From Russula earlei (Eukaryota > Basidiomycota > Agaricomycetes > Russulales > Russulaceae), in the NCBI GenBank assembly GCA_025769875.1, contig JAGFNK010000009.1, positions 124,001 to 188,000 of the forward strand: a stretch of DNA of 64,000 nucleotides, read 5' to 3'. Positions 1 to 11,061 of the stretch are shown one piece after another. Each line of letters opens with the position of its first letter. Within the stretch, counting starts at the first letter, position 1. A model generated the notes under the pieces. It saw only the letters and a program-made list of their open reading frames with translations. It did no database searches and had not been told where the DNA came from. The position numbers were made by a program, and so were the translations under genes.

Positions 1-495
1 CGCGATCACGGCAATCATGAAGCATACCGACGCGAACAAGGAAGTACAGTTTCCCCGGATCTCGTCCCGCATCATGTGATCGGACTGACTGCAGCACATA
101 CCCACAGGCAACTTCATCAATCAGTCACTGATCAACCATCGTGTTCGGTAATGACATGACGGCCAGGCCACGCCTGGGCGCCAGTTACGGTACAGTGGCA
201 AGCCGGCAATGCTGTGCAGTTGCGTCCGTTGCCAGCAAACGGAAAGCGATCCCAAGCTCAGGCTGTTTGCTTTCTTGCATCTTGTGATATTTTCGTGTCG
301 CTGGCATAGAAGGGACTTTTTTCTCCCCTGCGAAGCAGTGGCGAGTTTTCCTCAAAGTCCTGGATCGTGGCAGTGACTCGGACTCGTGGCATATATGTTT
401 GGGTCACAGGGATCCCTGCCAGTGCTCTGTGCGACGGGCGCCGAAACCTCAAACTTCATAGGATCAGGGGCATCAGCGGACCCACGGACTCCACT
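1..495. other. Left-edge intergenic DNA, no gene seen
   Basis: No reading frame here has recognisable homology, and none can be spliced into the downstream CNH gene. In particular there is no RhoGEF or PH domain upstream, which matters because CNH domains are often the tail of a Rom2-type exchange factor. The stretch most likely holds the promoter of the CNH gene and perhaps the end of a neighbour outside the window. Confidence 0.5.
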
Positions 496-501
496 TATAA
501 A
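496..501 (+). promoter_or_regulatory. TATA box candidate of the CNH gene
   Basis: TATAAA followed by further A residues lies 98 bases before the ATG at 594. That distance is ordinary for a fungal core promoter with a short leader. This is a sequence match only. Confidence 0.4.
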
Positions 502-593
502 AAACCCCAGATCGTCGTGGTGGAAGTTCAATCCCGAGGTTCTCACAACAACAACGATACGTGCATCGCGGATCGATAGCGCGCAGATGCATA

Positions 594-2305
594 ATGTCAC
601 GGTCATCCTACGCGCCAAATCTCTACACCGCCCACACGCCCTCGACGGTCGACGACTCGGAGATACTCCAGGTGGAGACGCTTAGCTCAGACACGTTTGC
701 CTTCCCATCCACGCTCGCACAGCGGATATCCCAGTGGTGGAAGAAAGATGATGCGTTGACCGGGAGGGTCACTTGCTCCGTACCGTTCAGTAAGCATGCC
801 AAGCCGGGTTGGCTCAACAAGACGTCTGATCTCGTGGGGGCTTTCCTCCATTTTTTACACAGCTTCCACGGATGGGCGCGCCTTCCTCGCAGTTGCGTGC
901 GCAGAGGGAGTCTGGATCGGGTTCCGCCATGATCCCCGAAGTGAGCGTTTTCACGCACCTGTCTCGGTCCTGTCTCGGTCCTGCTGCTGTTGCTCACGCG
1001 CATCGTAGCCTTGCGCCGGGTGTTGCATCTCAAGATGGTGACGCAATGTGCGGCGCTAGAAGAGTTTGGAATCCTCCTCGTCCTCGCAAACAAGGTGAGA
1101 AGCGTCTCTTATTCTGCGATGCTTGTCCCGAGTGAATTGATCCCTATTCAAAGTCGCTCTTTGCGTACGATCTCGAGGCGCTCGTGCCCTCTTCCCCACA
1201 AAGTGCGAAAAGGTCTCACCCGCCCCAGAAGCTCAGTCAGTCGAATGAAGTCCAATTCTTCAGAATCGGGCGTCTCGAGGGCCAACCGATTGTGGTTTAC
1301 GCGAAGAAGAAAGGAGTACTGCCCTATTGCCTTGGCCCTCGAGTCGATCTCACGTGGGGTTTTAGTCCAACAGCGTCTTCCGCGTTCTCGAGCCTACTGT
1401 TGACAAGATCCGAGAAGGGGGGATGACCCCAGCTGCTCTCAGTTCGAGACTCGGTCAGCTGCAGTCCCGTTCAAAATGGTTTCGTGTTATCCGGGTACGC
1501 ATCAATCTAACAGCACCGCCAAGTGGGACTCTCGTGTTCAAATGCTATCTGACAGGACTTTTTATTACCTTCAGAGGCCTACGACGTCATCTTCTTGGGG
1601 ACAAGGATTGCCATTCCTTGTAAGAATGGGTTTGAGATCGTGGAACTTTCCAAGTCAGTTGTCATCGCTTGTTGCATCGGAGGCTAACTTTGCGGCGTAT
1701 AGTTTTCGTTGTCTCACTGTTCCGCGGTGCGACGATCCTCGCCAGAAGAAGCTCGCCAAACGATGCAGGTCGTGTCACCCAATGGGCATGTTCCACTCAA
1801 GAAAGGACGAGTTCCTTCTTTGTTACGACAGTAAGAACGGGCCCGGATGCGTTATCTACCTGGATGTTCACCCCGTTTCGCAGAATTCGGTTTGTACGTG
1901 GATGCGCGTGGCGAGCCCGTCCCCACCAGGGACATAATTGAGTGGGGTTGCACCGCAGAGCACGTCGCGTGGTACCCGCCATACGTCCTCATCTTCAGCT
2001 CGCGATCCATCGAGGTGAGGCATGTCGGCACTGGGCGGCTGTGCCACATTATCCGCGGACATGGCCTGCAATGCACCTGGGACGGTTTCCAGTCATTCGG
2101 TGCGCCACTTGTATCTGAGCCTGATGGAATCTGGGGGAAGACTCCGGCAGAAGGAGCACATGTACACGGCGTCATGCTCGTGGACGACGAGTCGCAGGAG
2201 CGTTCTGGTCTATCTCGCACTGTGGGCGGAGTGGCACATCGCGTCTTCGAGCTCGTACCGACGATTCCCACCTCCCGCTTCGAGGAGCCTTGGACGCCAC
2301 CCTGA
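594..2305 (+). CDS. Stand-alone CNH (citron homology) domain protein
   Basis: Eight exons join without a break: 594-789, 863-940, 1009-1094, 1154-1315, 1366-1494, 1556-1653, 1703-1830 and 1884-2305, giving 432 residues. All introns are 49-73 bases with GT..AG ends. The product is a CNH beta-propeller like the C-terminal third of Rom1/Rom2 Rho1 exchange factors. Landmarks in order are AVACAEGVWIGFRHDPR, LEEFGILLVLANKSLFAYDL, VVYAKKKG, SVFRVLEP, AYDVIFLGTRIAIPCKNGFE, LTVPRCDDPRQ, DEFLLCYD and CTWDG. The first ~60 residues are unrelated and polar. No DH or PH domain precedes it, so it should not itself be an exchange factor. In this family CNH domains bind small GTPases or other partners, so a scaffolding role in Rho signalling is inference. 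The start is the first ATG in frame after the TATA-like site. The exon structure is firm; the cellular role is not. Confidence 0.88.
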
Positions 2306-3050
2306 AGTCAGGAAGGGACACCATGGCAATCGAGGGCGATATTGCACTCAAAACATCACAATCGTTTGAGTTTCTTTCTCCCATTACTCTAACGTAACCC
2401 ACACCTATTGGCTGTCGTTATCATCGGTCAGTCTTTGTACTTTACTCTGTTCTGGAGGGCATCGAACTCGGAGCAACGGACATCGGGGTTTCACTCGCTT
2501 AGATGTGATCACCGCACTTGGGACTTTGCAGTTGAAAGGCATTGCACACTTCTGTTCCTTTAGTTAGTGCCCCTGGTGTTGGAGCTGTAGAATCATACCT
2601 ATGCTGACTTACTATAATACACTTATTTCATCATTAAGCCTGTCAAGCCACTCAAGCTGCTTATTTTTTTGCTTAGAAAATTGGTCACTAAGTGTCTTAA
2701 GACAAGCAAGCAAACAAAGGCCACAGCCAAGCACATCGAGTAGTTGTCAGAATATGTAAGACAAGTAAGTAAATCAAGGCCAATGTTGTAGAAAGACTTA
2801 GGTCTTGTATTTGCAGCAGTTTTCCCCTGACGTAGGGCTGCACACCATCCATCTGATGGGTAACGGCCGTCAAAAAGATGGCCATATGATGGGTATGGCT
2901 GACCAGTACCCTGTCCATCATGTGTACTCACTGGATCCCTGATGGTGCAGGATGGGTATGGGTACAGACATTGTTGTTGAACTGGAACCCAAACAGATCA
3001 AAGAAGGTGAAGACCTTCATACAAGGTTCTAGATCTGCGGATAGATATTA
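2306..3050. other. Gene-free flank with a hAT-like terminus
   Basis: No coding region is recognisable. From about 2833 the sequence looks like the end of a hAT transposon (see next entry). The 2.6-2.8 kb part is AT-richer than the gene to its left and probably marks the start of the transposon block. Confidence 0.5.
2833..2850. repeat. hAT-type terminal sequence, isolated
   Basis: TAGGGCTGCACACC followed by repeats of a TGATGGGTA type matches, in inverted sense, the GCGCAGCCCTA ends at 15.99 kb and 36.98 kb. hAT elements commonly have TAGGGCTG-like termini and repeated subterminal motifs. No 8-base target duplication pairs this end with either of the others, so it is called only an orphan end. 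Confidence 0.4.
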
Positions 3051-3359
3051 TGTGTTAGATAGAACTTTAGTATATAGGCATATGGGACTAGGGTTATGCA
3101 TACTATGCTATCTATCACAAGATGCAGCCTTATGCTGTGTCTAGAACTTTCCACATCACGCATCACTGAGTGTGTGATATAGTGGACACCTGTAGTCACC
3201 TCTTTTGGTCTTAGGAACAGCCCTGGGTCATAGAGGCATAAATACCATACATGTAGATGAGTATACACATTTCTCTACACCCCAATATCACTTGAGCACT
3301 TAGCACAACCTCTAAGGTGGGTTGCTTAGCTTGTTAGCTGTGCTCTATGCTGTGCAACA
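3051..3359 (+). mobile_element. Copia E, probable 5' LTR
   Basis: The right border is well placed: the sequence ends in CAACA directly against a Copia primer-binding site. The left border is a guess, set at a TGTGTTAG motif, because no second copy of this LTR is present for comparison. Confidence 0.45.
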
Positions 3360-3373
3360 GGTTATGGGCCCTG
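3360..3373 (+). promoter_or_regulatory. Copia E primer-binding site
   Basis: GGTTATGGGCCCTG is complementary to the anticodon-loop side of initiator methionine tRNA (CAUAACC core). Ty1/Copia elements commonly use such an internal half-tRNA primer. The same 14 bases recur at 11869 and 45647, each just after an LTR end and before a gag start. Confidence 0.65.
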
Positions 3374-3527
3374 CAAGCCATGCGCCTTCATCAGCTGCAA
3401 CAATGGCAAAGCATCCCTGTAACTTGCATGCTGTGGCAAGCTAGTCTACCCTTTGGGGAGACTATGTCAGCCTGTTTGAGTACAATACTCTTGCTGATGA
3501 CCTCTAAGCCCCCTTCTAACAGCTATT

Positions 3528-3638
3528 ATGTTGTCATCTCAACCATCTGCCCCTGTTGTCCCCATCCTTGATGGTGCCAACTATGGTATCTGGTCAAAGG
3601 CTATGAAAGCCTACCTCATGTCTGTTGGACTGTGTGTC
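3528..3638 (+). pseudogene. Copia E gag, 5' fragment
   Basis: The fragment opens with an ATG 155 bases after the primer-binding site and encodes a Copia gag start with the signature LDGANYGIWSKAMKAYL, typical of the DUF4219/UBN2 region. It is cut after about 36 codons by an LTR-B insertion at 3635. No remainder of this gag is found on the far side, so the rest was lost by deletion or recombination. Confidence 0.65.
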
Positions 3639-4467
3639 TGTCAAGACATGTACTGCTGATCACTAAGGACTCAGGAGCAGGTGGGCAAAGGTCGGAACAG
3701 ATGATACGCAGAGAAGGCGGCGTTGAACAGGAGGATGAGCCAAACGACGAGGAGGTACCAGATGGGGACTGGTAGGTGTTGCAAGAGACAGAGGTGAAGG
3801 CTGGAGGCCAGTGTAGCGAGAGGGCTTTAAACAAGGCAGTCATTGAAGAGTACCTTGGAGGCGAGGGGAATCTTTAAACTGAGCAGTTGTGGGGGAGTAC
3901 CCAGGAAGATGAGAGTATCACAAATGGACAGTCTGATGACTGCCATACTTCATTGGGGCTTATATACAGTGTACAGGGTCGATTACAAAGAGCTGGAACT
4001 ATTCTAGACCCTTTGGTACCATCCAATAGGACTACAGAGGCATAAACTTGCTTGTGTCAAGTTTCAGGCTTACTGAGCGCATTACTGATCATTGTGGAGC
4101 GATGACATCATTATGATGTCACTATGGAGCGCTTAGTGAGCCTATGAAGTCACTGTGGAGTTGCTCAGTCAGCCATGATGTGATTGGAGCCTTGATGACA
4201 TCAGATGAGTTATGCAACAGTTTCTAAGGGTTGGTGCCACTGTTTCAGGTTCTTGGTGGCTGGGTGGCCATGTGGCTGCCATGCGATGATTACCCGATTA
4301 GGAAACAGGTGCCTGGTCATGTTATAGTGCCTTTGCAATAGTGATATCTTGTACCACAGGAGGGGTAGCCCAAGAAATGGAAAGGAGTTGGCAATGTGAA
4401 GTGAGAGAGGTCTCTCTTGAGTGAAATAGGACAATATATGGCCAGGACCTGGCCTTGGTTTGTAACA
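3639..4467 (+). mobile_element. Solo LTR-A with duplication GTGTC
   Basis: This is an 829-base unit that begins TGTCAAGACATG and ends GTTTGTAACA. It is flanked by GTGTC at 3634-3638 and 4468-4472, the five-base duplication expected of LTR-retrotransposon integration. Removing the unit and one GTGTC restores the start of LTR-B. The same unit is complete at 18542-19370 (minus) and at 47593-49277 (with a nested insert), and partial at 11062-11370. No internal gag or pol of this family occurs in the window. Confidence 0.85.
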
Positions 4468-5077
4468 GTGTCAGAACTCACTGTTGAACAATCCAGTTCA
4501 AGAGTGAGATATGAGCTTGGAGATGAGTCAACTTAGTTCAAGAATGAAATTAGTGAAGAGCACAGTCCAAACAAGTAGCAGGTACCAGAGAGGGACTCAT
4601 ACTGGCTGTGAGAGGTGGTCATGGAAAGAGAGGGCCAGGGTGTACTAGATAGGGTGGTCACAAAGGAGTACCCTCAGTAATAGAGTGCCACAAATCAAAT
4701 GGACAGTCTGAAGACTGTCCACTACTTTATTGAGTGCTTATATACTACAAGGGAACTGCTAAATAGGGAACAAGTCATAACCTTGTTATCAAGCACAATT
4801 GATGGATGAGTAAGAAATTGGAGTATGCTTACTGAGCATGCTCAGTCATGCTCAGTAAGATGCTGAGTAAGAAGGCTCTTATTGATGAGTAAGAGCCTTT
4901 AGTGTCCACATGTTCACTGCTTAGTACATGTGCAAAGCACCTGATTCATTTACTGTTAGTTAGTTTAGGGCCAGTCATTTGAGGACTTGTAGTGTGCTTT
5001 AGGGAATAGTGTTATCTTATAAGGTCCCTTATATAGTTCTATTAGGGTCCTTAGAGTCGACCCTAATACTTCTATTA

Positions 5078-7470
5078 TTGCTGTTTTCAGCGCACTTGGC
5101 GGAGCTTGAATTCCACCCAAATTGGTGCAGAAACCCCCTCAAACATGCAGGATGAATATCTCCCTCAAAACAGCTTCAATTCATATTAAATGTATTGTCC
5201 CTGAATCGCCTGAATGAGGGCTAGGCAGCCCCATTGTTTTCATGAGATTTGAGTGAGAATTGGTGGAGCTGGACTCAAGCCACCTCCACATGTGTATTAG
5301 ATGAATTACAACTCAAAATCATGGTCTATATCTATTATTTTTCCCTCATGTTGTACCCATGGGCTGTCTTGAGGCAGCCCCATAGTGTTTTTGACTCAAG
5401 TGTTGTGGTGTGCAACATTGTTTTCAGTGTGATCGGAGTGACGACCAGCCACTCATCACCCCTCTCACCTCTCCATTCTGACCATCCTTTGCCCTCATTC
5501 CCACCACACCCACTGTCTCAGACGCATCAGTCGCACTGCTCCCTTCCAACTTGCATTTGGCCCTCCACACCCACAGTCGCAGCTGCGCCAGTCACACTGC
5601 CCTCAGCCTCAGCCTTCTCAGTCTCAGCCGCCGCCACTGCGCCCCTAGTTTTGCCAGCCGTCTCCATCGCCCCAGCTTCAGATCAGTCAACTGCCGCCAC
5701 CGTGCTCTTAGCCTTGCCAGCCGCCTTAGTCTTGTCAGCCGCCACAACCTCAGCCTCAGCCACCGACGTCTTAGCGCCACACGCCGCCATCTCCACCACT
5801 GTCTCACAAGCCACCGCCGCCACACCCTTGTCAGCCACAGCCGCCGTCACCCCTGCATCGCCCTCAGTCGTCGCCTCTGCCCCATCCGCCTCCACCATTG
5901 CACCAGCTCAGTCCCACCGCCACCTTCTCAGTCTCAGCCTCAGTCTTCTCAGTCTCAGCCGCCGCTTTAGTAGTTTCATGTGACACCAGCACCGCCACAC
6001 CGCCGCAACCCCTTGCCACCAGCACCACCCCAGAAGACCAAGAAGGCCTCGGCCACGAACTTAGCCACGACATGCCACAACAGGAGCAGAAGCTGCCGCC
6101 ATGCCACTGCCGCAAGCGAAGCAGTCGCTGACGCCAACAGCACACCACATGCCGCCTCCCACATCGCCTCCCCATCTGTTCGCGCGCTCTCACCCACGTC
6201 TGCTGCCGACACCTGCAGTGGAGATGACCCCACCACTGCCACTGCAAGATGACAGATCCCACCCCCGCACAAGCTGCCCCACACATCCTCTTTCTCAAGT
6301 CCTCACCACTTATGTCTCTATCTACGAACTCACACTCACCGCCTACACCTTCGCTCCTTGTCCACGCCTGCTGCCACCACCTGCAATGGAGACGACCATG
6401 CCGCCACCACCACAAGACAACACCACCACCACGCAGCCACCATCTCGTCACTGCCGCCCTCGTCTCCATTGCCTCCATTTCCCATCGCCCTCGCCTCTTC
6501 CATCATCGCCATCACTGATTGCCGCCTTTGCGTCTTCCGCAGCACAAGCAGCCGCGACCGCCGCCTCAATTCAGATGCAAAAGGCTCAAAACACTTGCAT
6601 TCAGACGCTTGACCGAGGACGGTCAAAGTTTCAAGCCCCCAGGAGGTGTAAGGAAGATTATGGCTGGCCTTGAAATCACATGCAAAAACGCGACATGACA
6701 CGACATGACACTGACACCTCAGCTCCCTTTCATCCCTTGCCACCTCCCTCTCATTCCAGGCAGTCCACCGACTGCACACCACAAGCCATCTCACGTGCGA
6801 CATCAAGACCTCGATCGCATCACCCAGCCCTCGCCACCGACCACGTGCGCATGCACACCTCGGCACACTAGATGCGTTCGCATCTCAAGCCTTTCATGAC
6901 CGCCTCGACCGTCTCAACCAGTCTTGATTCACTTTCATGCCTTTCATCTCTAGTACCTCTCTCCTGTATTTAAGAACACCCTAGCTACTCTGTAGTAGAA
7001 AGAGTCCAGAATAGGACCCCTCTTTGCAACCCACTCCTCTCTGTCTGTGAAAAACAAGAAGGATGGTCAGAATTGAGAGGCAAGAGGGGTGATGAGTGGC
7101 TGGCTGCGACTCCAATTGCACTGGAAATAACGTTGCACACCACAACACTTGAGTCAAAAACACTATGGGGCTGCCTCAAGACAGCCCATGGGTACAACAT
7201 GAGGGAAAAATAATAGATATAGACCATGATTTTGAGTTGTAATTCATCTAATACACATGTGGAGGTGGCTTGAGTCCAGCTCCACCAATTCTCACTCAAA
7301 TCTCATGAAAACAATGGGGCTGCCTAGCCCTCATTCAGGCGATTCAGGGACAATACATTTCATATGAATTGAAGCTGTTTTGAGGGAGATATTCATCCTG
7401 CATGTTTGAGGGGGTTTCTGCACCAATTTGGGTGGAATTCAAGCTCCGCCAAGTGCGCTGAAAACGGCAA
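5078..7470. mobile_element. 2.4 kb element with ~400-base TIRs and TA duplication
   Basis: The two ends (about 5078-5484 and 7065-7470) are inverted copies, beginning TTGCTGTTTTCAGCG and ending CGCTGAAAACGGCAA. TA flanks both sides, and intact LTR-B copies show the uninterrupted site. A TA duplication suggests a Tc1/mariner-like transposase, supplied in trans, because no transposase is present inside. The core (5485-7064) is GC-rich and repetitive. On the plus strand one frame (5249-5983) reads through the left TIR into a Ser/Ala/Pro/Thr-rich stretch, and 6.0-6.6 kb is rich in CCA/CAC repeats. These frames look like products of composition, or captured host DNA, and not a recognisable protein. 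Confidence 0.75.
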
Positions 7471-7824
7471 TAAGTTCCTTAGTATTGCCTTATAGTTCGT
7501 TCTATAGTTATTAGAGTTAGTCTAATAACGCATTGTAGGGTCTTTGATACTGTGTCAGTGCTTATTGTAGGGCACCTAGAGTCGTCCTAAAGGGTCCTTA
7601 GGAAGGCCCTAATACTGTCCTTTATTGCTAAAAGGGTTGCCATCAAGTGGGGCTTGCTGTATGTCAATTGTGCCGAGAATTGCTCACGCAACAATGTGCG
7701 TGCGATATTGTGGACACCTCTACTCACCCCTTTTGCTCGTGTGAAGAGGGTGACACCATAAGCTGGGTTTCCTCTCATAAGGAAGGGTCCTTCAAGGGCC
7801 CTCTCCAGAGAATGGTTCATGACA

Positions 7825-10760
7825 AAATGCATGCTTGTCTTCACAGAATGGTGCATCTTGTACTTCTGATTTTCCAACTCTGTCCTGGCATCAGATGCTG
7901 CACACTTCATGATGGTGCAGTGTGTTACTGGAGCTGGTCTCTGCCCTGGCTTGAAGGATCTCCCTTCCCATCAGCTCCACTGTCAACTGGAGTCAAGAGA
8001 GCTCTGAACTCATCTCCTGGAATGTAGTGGGGATTGGTGTGTGGTGAGAACCAAATGCAGTTGAGAGAGACATTGCAGGGGAAGAACTTGCCCTTTGAGA
8101 GCAAGTGAAGGGGGGGATGAGCTGGAGAGGGTCTCTGTCATGAACCATTCTCCGGAGAGGGCCCTTGAAGGACCCTTCCTTATGAGAGGAAACCCAGCTT
8201 CTATGGTGTCACCCTGTTCACACGAGCAAAAGGGGTGAGTAGAGGTGTCCACAATATTGCACGCGCATTGTTGCACGAGCGATTCTGGACACAATCGACA
8301 TACAGCAAGCCCCACTTAAGGGCAACCCTTTAAGCAATAAAGGACAGTACTAGGACCTTCCTAAGGACCCTTTAGGATGACTCTAAGTGCTCTACAATAG
8401 GCACTAACACAGTAGCAAAGACCCTGCAACACGTTATTAGACTAACTCTAATAACTATAGAACGAATTAGAAGGCAATACTAGGGACCTTAATAGAAGCA
8501 TTAGGGTCGACTCTAAGGACCCTAATAGAACTATATAAGGGGCCTTATAGGATAACACTACTCCCTGAACCAGACTACAAGTCCTCAAATGACCGGCCCT
8601 AAACTAACTAACAGAAAATGAATCAGGTGCTTGCATGTGTACTAAAGCAGTGAACATGTGGACAGTGAAAGCTCTTACTCATCAATAGAAGCCTTCTTAC
8701 TCAGCAGCTTACTGAGCATGACCGAGCATGCTCAGTAAGCGCACTCTGACTTCTTACTCATCACTCTATTGTGCTTGATAACAAGGTTATGACTTGTTCC
8801 CTATTTAGCAGTTCTCTTGTAGTATATAAGTGCTCAATAAAGTAGTGGACAGTCCCCAGACTGTCCATTTGTTTATGGCACTCTCTATCCATGGGATACT
8901 CCTTTAAGGACCGTCCCCTTGTGACCATTCTGGCCTCTTCCCTGCATACCTGCTCGACTCTACCAGTAACTGTACCTCTTTGGTATCTGTTACTGCTTTG
9001 GACTCTACTTCTTGCCCACGCCGTCTTGGACATCTATTGACTTGTCTTTGAGCTTACTCCTCGCTCTTGAACTGGATAGTTCAACAGTGAGTCTTGACAG
9101 TCTTGGCTGGTGGACATGTCACATGGATGCTCTGACACATTTTGCATAATGGCTGAAGTGCATTCATTGTCCATTGTAGGCAAGGAAGAGGATGGAGCTG
9201 AATTAAGCAAGACATGTGGACATGAAGCGAGGGGAGCTGGTGAAGGGATGGGGGGGGGTTGCAGAGGACATGACAGAAGGAGAACACAAATGTGGTGGTG
9301 GCGAGTCATTCATGCAGTCTGGCAGTGGTGCAAAGTCCAAGTCATTGGACTCTGTGTCCCAGTCAAATGCGACTGGGTCTTCGTCTGTTACATCAAGACG
9401 ATCTTGCATGCCCTCATTGGTGTCTGAGCCATCCCAGTCAGAGGACTCAGAGGGAAGGGGGGGAGGATGAGGGAACATCAACAAGAAATGAGATTGGGAT
9501 GTGCTGAGTGGTGGAGTAAGCTTTGGAGGGTGCAAAATTGGCCTCAATGAAGATGGAGGGGTTGAAGGGGTGGATGCTGGTGGAGGAGAATGCAGACACA
9601 AGGAGCTTGTGGGTCATTGTCTGAGTGCACACACACCTTCATGTACTTGACAATGACGTTGTAATGTGTGATGGGAATGTTTTTCACAGATGTGGTGGTC
9701 ACAATGAATGGACCAGTTCTGCTGTGTGTGGCAAAAAACTTTGACATTGAGTGGTTGGAGCTTGTGTGTGCACTTGGAGGGGAAGGCAATGATGATGATG
9801 TTGTGTTGGTACATGAGTGCCTGGAATCTGTCAGTCTTGTGAGAGTTGTGACCATCAACAAAAGGATGACAGGGTTGTCAGTGACCTTGTGGTCCAGAGC
9901 GAAGGGAATGAAGGCATGGCAGAATCATGACAAACCAATGTTGTTGTCCGTCCACCCATTTTGGGATGTGGCAATCCCCCTGATTGGGGCATCCAGATTG
10001 GATTCATGGTGGACTGGGAGAGGCCTGTTTGAAAGGACAAACACTGGGGGAAAAGACAACATGGAGGGCAAAATACACTTGATGATGGTGACAAGTTCAA
10101 GGGAATTGGAATGCATGTGATAAAATTTGCTTTTCTTGAGGGTGCATAGGTGAAAATATTTTTTGTACCATTTGCAGTCTCCACCAAGTTGCAAACCCTT
10201 CTTGTCCATGTTCCAGATGTGCTCTGGTGGCAGGATTTGGGTGCTTGTCATAGACCTGCTTGACTAGCTCAAAATATTGAGTGACATTTGAGATGTTGAA
10301 GTTCTGAGCACACTTGGGATCCAGATTACTTGGCTTTGATGACCAAAGCTCCAGGTGCCACTTCTGGAAATGGTGGTGCCAGTTCTTGCCTGGGATGATG
10401 CCAGACATGTTGTACCCAAGAGATTTGACATTGTTCTGGTTCATTGGTTTAGCAATCAAGGCCTGGTGGCCTACCCAGGAAACTAGTGTGCCCTCCTGTT
10501 CCTTTGAGAGCAGTTGCTGAGTCACATTTGCATCCTTCTTGCGAGAACGCCCATTGATGCAATCACTGAGTGTCTGAAGAGGAACCTAAGAGAATTTATA
10601 AGCATTAGAGAACCAAATGACTGCTCCTCACATTGTGGGCAATTGCAGATGCTCATCTGGTTTTGAAGTGGCCCTCCTGCCACTTGGTGATTGCTCCTTG
10701 AATTTGGTCCTCATATGCATCATCTGTCTGGCATGATTGCTTTGTGTGGATGGGCTGCAT
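7825..10760 (-). pseudogene. Decayed pogo-type (DDE_1) transposase
   Basis: Read on the minus strand from an ATG at 10760. After a short intron near 10634-10588 comes a Tc5/CENP-B-like HTH region with SKEQEGTLVSWV and IPGKNWHHHFQKWH. The DDE catalytic region follows: HIWNMDKKGLQLGG, a CHDSAMPS-like stretch, and IIIIAFPSKCTHKLQPLNVK in another frame. An acidic tail and a C-terminal piece at 7830-7910 close it. At least three frameshifts and a TGA in the first exon (probably a former CGA) break it. A solo LTR-B (8136-9099) sits inside the 3' part. The left end is cut by another LTR-B at 7824, so no terminal inverted repeats can be assigned. Confidence 0.7.
8136..9099 (-). mobile_element. Solo LTR-B inside the pogo relic
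   Basis: A 964-base inverted copy of LTR-B runs from TGTCATGAACC to AGTCTTGACA. The flanks are GTCTC (8131-8135) and GTCTT (9100-9104), a target duplication with one transition. It postdates the pogo insertion. Confidence 0.8.
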
Positions 10761-11061
10761 GAATGAAATGGTTTATTACACTGCAATGCAGGAGAGTGTT
10801 ACAGGGGCTAATGAGAGGATGAGGATGGCTTAGAGACATGTGATTAGCCAAGGATGCCAATTTGAAGCACCAACTTAAACTCTACCATTCTGTGTGACAT
10901 CTCTCCAAAAACACAAGGAAGGGGAAAACATCAAATGGGTATATTCTGACAAAAAAAAACATGGGTGGATTCACATTAATCACTACTTTTACCCCCCATT
11001 TGAAAGAAATCAAGATCATCATTTTCAGTGTGTCTACAAATTCTGACCAAGTGCTAGGTAC
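10761..11061. other. Short unassigned stretch upstream of the pogo relic
   Basis: No coding signal. It contains short A and T runs and could be the 5' flank or terminal region of the pogo element. No matching inverted terminus survives to confirm that. Confidence 0.3.

Larger units (their letters stand above)
3635..7824 (+). mobile_element. Solo LTR-B, split by two insertions
   Basis: LTR-B is about 963 bases when its inserts are removed. It is made up of 3635-3638, 4473-5077 and 7471-7824, and ends in CATGACA. It begins TGTC, is interrupted after four bases by a solo LTR-A, and later by the large-TIR element. Other copies lie at 8136-9099 (minus), 47979-48826 and 51000-51960. Unlike those, this copy has no target-site duplication: CTGTG lies on the left and AAATG on the right. 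Its left flank is Copia E gag and its right flank is a pogo element, which suggests ectopic recombination between LTR-B copies. Confidence 0.75.

Noticed and set aside
5249..6478. Ser/Ala/Pro-rich and Trp/Arg-rich open frames as an antifreeze-like or secreted protein
   Set aside because: All frames on both strands stay open because of the triplet-like GC repeats. No signal peptide or conserved motif supports one of them. Kept only as cargo of the large-TIR element.
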